A stretch of 64,000 nt of DNA from Dillenia suffruticosa (taxonomy: Eukaryota > Streptophyta > Magnoliopsida > Dilleniales > Dilleniaceae): positions 2,203,001-2,267,000 of the forward strand of contig JAVTVX010000017.1 in assembly GCA_033439265.1 (NCBI GenBank), in the 5' to 3' direction. This document shows positions 58,501 through 64,000 of this stretch, in pieces. Below the pieces are notes generated by a model. That model ran no database searches and had not been told where the DNA came from. It saw nothing but the letters and a program-made list of their open reading frames with translations. Numbering within the stretch: the first letter of the stretch is position 1; each line of letters begins with the position of its first letter. Position numbers and translations under genes: made by a program.

Positions 58501-61216
58501 CCAAATTCCTTAGAAGATAATCTTAACCACTGATTAAGCCCAAAATGGTTTTAAAATATCACGTGAGGGCCCATGTGAGAGTCGATACTTAAAAGAAAAC
58601 ATGCTACCTGAACTCACCACAACCCAGAGACAACAACTGCAAGTGACTCTCGACGGGAGAATCCAGACTATTCAGGAAGAATCGCAGCAATTCCCCCATC
58701 AATTCCCATATCTTTTGTCGCCATAGATTAAATGGTTGAAAATACAGCTGGAAGTGAAGGTGTTAGCGGAAGAATGAAGCCCCAAACTGTCAAAATGATT
58801 TTTACATGAATGGCAAGGTTTGCAATAGCATCTTCATTCATCAAATCAACAGGACCATTATCTGACATGAACTCCATGAATGATGGTGATCGAAGAACTC
58901 TTCTAAGTGATGTCGATGCAAAATTTGACCTCTCTGCCTAGAAATCCTACCACTTCTTCCAATGTACTTCCAGCAATAGACTCCACAATCTCAAGACAGT
59001 TCTTCAGTTCCCTGTACAACTGCCGTTTCTCAGCTTTTGTCAGGCCTTGAGCTGAAGATCTGTCATGGCCAGAAGTATAAAAAGGGTAAATACATGCATA
59101 AATTTAAGTATAAAAACAAAAATTCAGATATCCTAAATGAAATGAACACTCTGACAGTGTAAAACCATATGAGATTCTTGCAACCACTTAAGAGGTTATA
59201 GTATAACAAAATAGCTTTCTATTTAGCTTAAGTAAAGAGTATAGACAATCACTCTGCATCTGCCTTTATAGCAGTGATGATGATCTCCCCTTCATATACA
59301 CCCGGGGACTGTGCCCATGGGACATCCACAGAAACCCAAATTGCTGTTGTTTCTCTGCAGCAAAGAATCCATCTCAATTACCGCAATCAGAAGAAGCCAA
59401 CCGCGCGATCCAAAACTCCTTTAACACCAAGAAGCACAACAGTAAGTAGTGTTGGAAATACCCCGGGAATAAGCTAAGTTGAGAGACCGGCATATCAAGG
59501 GGTACAAGAGCATCAGGTACACCAAGTATTGGCACCACCCGTCAAAGTGTTAGTGATTGTCCAACAATTAACCTGGCAACAGCAGAAATTAACAACTTCT
59601 AACAAACACCAACTCTCTAATAGAAGGCAGAATGATTTATTTCAAGTACAAACTAACCTATCACCGGAAGAGGAACACAAGTCGCTACATTGAACCTGGA
59701 CAACCCCTGCAACATCAAGACGACTCCAAGAAGCTTTTGGACGAATGGCAATTTGAACACTTTCTCTCTCATTCCTTGCTGCCAGTAAAGTTACCTTAAG
59801 GTAAACCAAAATTTTCAGAGATCATAAAGATGCAAAATTCAAATGTGCAGAGCATTTTTTCCACTCAATCAGGCGGAATCATCTTCCAAATGTCAAACTG
59901 AAAATATTGCCAAATCACTGCCACACCGATACTAAATTACTCCCACCCTGGCCCCCCAACAAAAGAAGCAAAAGTTGCCTATGGACTTGAATTAACAACC
60001 CACCCAACAACTAATTAATTTGCAACAAATAGTGCAACATGCAAAGACTATCTTGCCTTCTCTAAGAGGTGCAAACAAAATACTCGAGTACAAAATAATA
60101 TGCGAGAAAACAACGCTAACACATGGAAAAATAGACATTAAAATCCAATGATCGAGATGTCCCCAAAAATTGATGACCATAATTACATTTCTGAAAGAGA
60201 TCAGTCTCCATGAGGTTTCCTTAACTCAGAATTGATCCAAACTTAATTGAACTTGGCTACATGAATCCACATTTTCCATTCAAGTCTACTGAAAGCCATG
60301 TAAATGGGTTCTCTAAGGTCTTCCTCTAGTTCTTGGAGTTAAGAGTTCCACTTGTGTTGTACCTAGTACTAATTCTTTTCACTATGGCCATGTGTTTTCC
60401 ATTCAAGTTTATTGAAAGCCATGTGATTACATTTCTGAAAATAAATTACTCTCAATGAGGTTTCCTCAGTTCAGCTTAAATCCAAGCTTAATTGGAATTG
60501 GCTATATGAATCCACTTTTTCCATTCAAGTCGTTGAAAGCCATGTGACTGGGAGTTCTCTAAGGTCTTCCTCTACTTCTTAGAAGTACAAAAGTTCCACT
60601 TGTGCTGTACCTAGCACTTATTCCTTTCACCACAGACGGTCACAAAAGTTCCATTAGGTTGACACGTGGTAAACTTCGTCAAGCATCATAAAATGAAGCC
60701 AGATAGATAGAGTGTGAATGTCAAAATAATAATAATTAAAAAAAAGCCTCCACGAAGCACTTCCTAACAAATATTTCTGGATAATATTTTGCGTGGCAAC
60801 CCATCTAGTCTTCCTGCTGGCATTCCAATTTACATTGAAAGATTATCCTAAAATTTCTTGGGGGCGCTCTTGCAGTCAGCAAAAATAGCAAAAATTAGGT
60901 GAAAACATTTAAATTATTCCTTTGGTCTATGAAGCAAAACTCTTATCCTCATACTCATGCCTCCTTTTCTCGTGATAACACTGCTCACTAGCCAAGTAAA
61001 ACAACAAAGTCAAGGAACGCTTACATGCTCCAGAGGTCGAGGCATTTCCTGAGGCCCAATATTTGCAGTGCTTGGCATGCACCACACATGAAGCAATTCC
61101 GAAGATGGAACCTCCGTTGGATCAATTTGCCCTCTGAGAGATTTTGGGATGTGCACGCCCCCATCATTCCATCCATAAGCTGTACCTCCACCATCCAGAC
61201 CTTCAGCAAGAGGCAT
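52523..61216 (-). pseudogene. DUF4091 / GH123-like protein gene, disrupted in its 5' half
   Basis: Exons: 61025-61216, 59658-59794, 59462-59572, 59253-59354, 58746-59059, 57509-57677, 57216-57297, about 57034-57141, 56245-56341, 55483-55576, 54156-54228, 53147-53320, 52939-53061 and 52523-52684. Together they resemble a conserved plant protein with a C-terminal DUF4091 domain, related to the glycoside hydrolase 123 fold (bacterial members cleave N-acetylgalactosamine). Signatures include MPLAEGLDGGGTAYGWNDGG at the start, WEGG-like WKEGGTGFLYWSANCYEKAT and YYPGEVFSSS near the end. Four defects are seen: a TGA at 59542-59544 (probable CGA to TGA), a 13-base insertion at 58935-58947 shifting the frame, a TGA at 57064-57066 where relatives have Trp, and no AG acceptor plus a frame break at the start of the exon near 57141. 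The last six exons are intact and in phase. Assembly error or a non-functional allele are alternatives. Plant function is unknown. Confidence 0.7.
56202..56220 (-). repeat. (CT)n tract downstream of an exon donor
   Basis: On the sense strand of the GH123-like gene a 19-base CT tract begins about 24 bases after the donor at 56244. It is the fourth case of this arrangement in the window. Confidence 0.75.
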
Positions 61217-61734
61217 GGCACCACCATCTTGGTAGTTCTCTGTATAAATAAATAGGGTACAGCCATATACCAAACGTAAGCAAGTATTGCTGCTATTCTA
61301 GACTACTCCATGTTTATGGAAACCATGGCATATTAGAGAGAATAGAATCAGATTAGATTACCCACAATCTGCTCCTAAATGTAAATGAACAAATATTAAT
61401 GGGGTTTGCCGAAATTGAGATAAATTAGCATATATATCATGCAATATAGGTTTAGATTCTGTCCGAGTAAAACAGTAGCAAACTGATAGCAGAAAACCGC
61501 TTTATCATAATGAATAAACCATTATTTTAAAGAAATAAATGAATGAATCCCTGGATGCAAGGACAACACTTGATCAATCTAACAGTCACGATGGGGAAAA
61601 AACCCACTAATGCGAACCAAATATCAAGACTAGAGAAACCCTAAAAGGGAAAGAGCAATTTGATGAATAACAGCTCATACTGAGACTAAAACCTTAAAAA
61701 GTTGAAGCTAAATTCTTTGACGAAGTAAAAACCC

Positions 61735-61771
<37 letters not shown>

Positions 61772-62030
61772 CAACAACAGCAACAACGATCGGTCGTCTG
61801 CGAAATAAGAGAAGTAGGTGCAAGATTCAAGAAATGGAATGTTCTCCATTTTCCGGAGTGGGGTTTGAACGGTGTCTGTGAAGACCTACGCTTGTCTTTT
61901 TAGGGATTTTGATTTTTTTTTGGATAAAGTGATGGGTGACGAGGCTCTGCGATCTCCCTGGTGTCGAAAAATAAGTGAGACTTCTCGGAATGCGAGAGGG
62001 AGGGAAACGGTTACCGCCACGCAGAGAGTT
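61217..62030 (-). promoter_or_regulatory. Leader intron, leader and promoter of the GH123-like gene
   Basis: An acceptor TTATACAG lies about 30 bases upstream of the proposed start codon, so the leader is spliced. A run of 29 A's occupies 61741-61769. The first untranslated exon is probably near 61.8 kb. No regulatory motif can be asserted. Confidence 0.4.
61741..61769 (+). repeat. A-run of 29
   Basis: Pure A homopolymer in the leader region of the GH123-like gene, followed by a CAACAACAG triplet stretch. It could be the tail of a lost retroelement, but no body is visible. Confidence 0.85.
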
Positions 62031-64000
62031 GTAACCGGGCCGGGCCGGGCCGGTTACAAAATTTTTTTAGTGAACCGGCCCGCTGAACCGGAACCGGTGG
62101 GCCAGTTAACACCCGGCCGGGCCGGGCCCGGTTTGGCCCGAAAAATTTTTTTTTTTCTCTGTTGTCTTTTTTTAACTCCCTTTTTCTATAACTTTATTTT
62201 TTAATTCTATTTTATTTTTGTAACTCCATTTTTTTAACTTTGTTGTTTTTTTTTACACTCTTGTATGATTTATTTCTTCATTTTATTTTTTTAATTTTCT
62301 TTTTATAAAATAAATAAATTAAAAATTAGAGACACAAAATTTTTAGAGTAATTCTACCAAATTCGGTGTACGTCTACTACCAAACTCATCACTTGAATTT
62401 TAAAATCCACTAATTTTTTTGTTACATTATTTTGATTTTTACATCATTTTAATTTTTTTCTATTTACAATGATTTTTAAAATTTATTTCTACTACTTTTT
62501 TTATAACAATATTATAAATATTTTTGTACATATTTTTCAAATACGGGACATGTAACTATACTAAATAGTAATTCTTTTTTTACTATCAATTCTATTTGTC
62601 CAATTTTTTCTTTATCCAAATTATATTTAAATGTACCATTAATATTATCTTCCCCTGTAACAATTGATATTTGTCTTATTTGTGATAATTTATCTGAATG
62701 ATTATTAATTAAATATTTTCTAAGTGTATCTACCCAACATTTCAAAATTTTATATTTTTTATGACAAAATTTACAAATTACTTTTTGTTTATCATTTTTT
62801 TTTCAAAAAATATTCATATATTAATATCATCTTCTTTAATACGTGTTGTGTTAGATTATGTGTTACTAGATTCAGTTTCTTCCAAAAAAATTTCAATATC
62901 TATATTATCGGGAATTTAATCTTGAAAAAAATAGAGGAAGAGAAGATTATTGAAAAGATTGGTAAGAGTGTGTTCCGACCATTTTATTAAAAAATTAAAA
63001 ACAAATTTTCAAAATAAAATATACGATTAAATTTTTAAAAGGAAATTTAAAATTAATTTTTTTAAAAAAAGTAATGCAAATGCAAAAAAATAAAGATGTA
63101 AAAAAATTAAATATACCAATTTGACGGATATTACAGTTATTTTTCACAAAATTTTGAATTTGAGCTCATAATATTGAAATCTTGTCAAATCTTAATCAAT
63201 GTTGAACGTCGTGAAAAATTTGTAATCCTTCATTCTCCATCCAGACCGTTCTGTAGCAAGAACACCAGGAAAGTTCCCTGGTAAGAGGTGGAGTTTGCTT
63301 ATACTCGCTTAAATACTTATTTCCTTCGATAATTAGTTGTTTCTAAACAGAATTTTTCTAAACATGCTATGCCGTTGTATATTTAGTCAATGAGTTTCAA
63401 AAAAATTTAGAATATAAATTTGAGAATGTGTTTAATGAAAATGTGTTTAATAAATAAAATAATGGAAATAAAGATAATGGTGGAAATGTATATAATTGTG
63501 GAAATGATAATGGAAATGGTATAGAAATTGGTGGAAATGGTATAGAAAATTGTATAGATAATTGTAAAAATGGCGAAAAGGAAATGATAATAGAAATAGT
63601 AATAAAAATTCAGAAAATGTAGTAATATTGAGAGAATTTAGATGTAAGAGAGAGAAATATTTTGTTGTAGAGATTTTGGAAATGGGGTGTAAGGTATTTA
63701 TAGGAAAATTTTTTGATATTATGGATCAAAATAAACTCAAAATTAGTCGTTTTATAACTGTGGATGGATAAAATTGAAAAAAATTCAAAAAAAAAGAAGG
63801 ACAAGAAGCTGTTGGAACCGGCCGGGCCGGACCGATTCCTTGCCCGGGCCGGGCTGGTTCTTGGTTCCAAAATCGGTTGAACTGGCCCGGACCGCTACAG
63901 TACCGGGTTCGGGCCAGGCCGAGTTACTATAGATCCGGTCTGGTTCATGAGCGGGGCTTTTTTCGGGTCAACTGGGTTGATTTTCAGATCCAAACCGACC
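62031..64000. mobile_element. hAT-like DNA transposon with GGCCGG-rich ends, running off the window
   Basis: The left part, 62031-62140, is dense in GGGCCGGGCC and AACCGG words within AT-rich DNA. The right part, 63815-64000, is dense in the same words. GC-rich arrays of this sort, beginning with a GGGCCGGGCCGG-type phrase, mark the subterminal regions of many plant hAT (Ac-type) elements. Between them lies a minus-strand relic of a BED finger and transposase N-terminus. The middle (63.4-63.6 kb) is a GGAAATGG-rich low-complexity stretch. The terminal inverted repeats and target duplication were not identified, and the right end lies outside the window. Confidence 0.6.
62512..62805 (-). pseudogene. 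BED zinc finger and N-terminal hAT transposase relic
   Basis: The minus strand reads ICKFCHKKYKILKCWVDTLR and then KYLINNHSDKLSQ, which is the layout of a BED-type finger (Cys-x2-Cys and a later His) except that one expected His is Tyr. Further on, KEKIGQIELIVKKELLFSIV resembles the segment that follows the BED finger in ricesleeper-type transposases. The frame then stops at 62512. No DDE catalytic or dimerisation region is seen, so this copy is dead. Confidence 0.55.

Noticed and set aside
58933..58952. Micro-intron with GT and AG ends at the 13-base insertion
   Set aside because: A GT...AG pair can be drawn around the insertion, but the interval is under 20 bases, far below the size of plant introns.

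Overview
The window is nuclear DNA of a flowering plant, almost certainly a eudicot. The genes are intron-rich with GT-AG splice sites, the spacers are AT-rich and full of GA/CT microsatellites, and the proteins are plant-specific (JAC1, RRA-type arabinosyltransferase, CYP721A, an INDETERMINATE DOMAIN factor). There are no operons, CRISPR arrays or bacterial features. All exon structures were built by hand from splice sites and reading phase; no alignment was run.

Layout. 1-6.3 kb: a degenerate transposon with long inverted ends (about 1412 and 6332) carrying a broken plant-mobile-domain gene. 6.3-11.9 kb: non-coding DNA with SINE and homopolymer debris. 11.9-17.7 kb: a deSI-like PPPDE peptidase gene. 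20.6-25.4 kb: JAC1, an auxilin-like J-domain protein for chloroplast movement, nine exons. 26.7-27.1 kb: two adjacent SINEs. 29.2-32.4 kb: an RRA-type GT77 arabinosyltransferase whose promoter and first exon are tandemly duplicated. 33.2-37.6 kb: a PP2C55-like phosphatase with an Au-type SINE in an intron. 38.6-40.9 kb: a CYP721A-like cytochrome P450. 41-44.5 kb: repeat-rich spacer. 44.5-46.9 kb: an IDD zinc-finger transcription factor. 49.2-50.4 kb: a tentative unrecognised plus-strand gene facing a truncated membrane-protein fragment. 52.5-61.2 kb: a 14-exon DUF4091/GH123-like gene with two in-frame stops, a 13-bp insertion and a damaged exon in its 5' half, but intact 3' exons. 62.0-64.0 kb: a hAT-like element with GGCCGG-rich ends and a BED-finger relic, running off the window.

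The genes are unrelated housekeeping, signalling and metabolic genes, not a cluster. All seven major genes lie on the minus strand. The most interesting points are the duplicated RRA first exon with intact splice donor, the partly decayed GH123-like gene, the inverted-repeat PMD element, and the repeated occurrence of (CT)n tracts just downstream of 5' splice sites in four separate genes.
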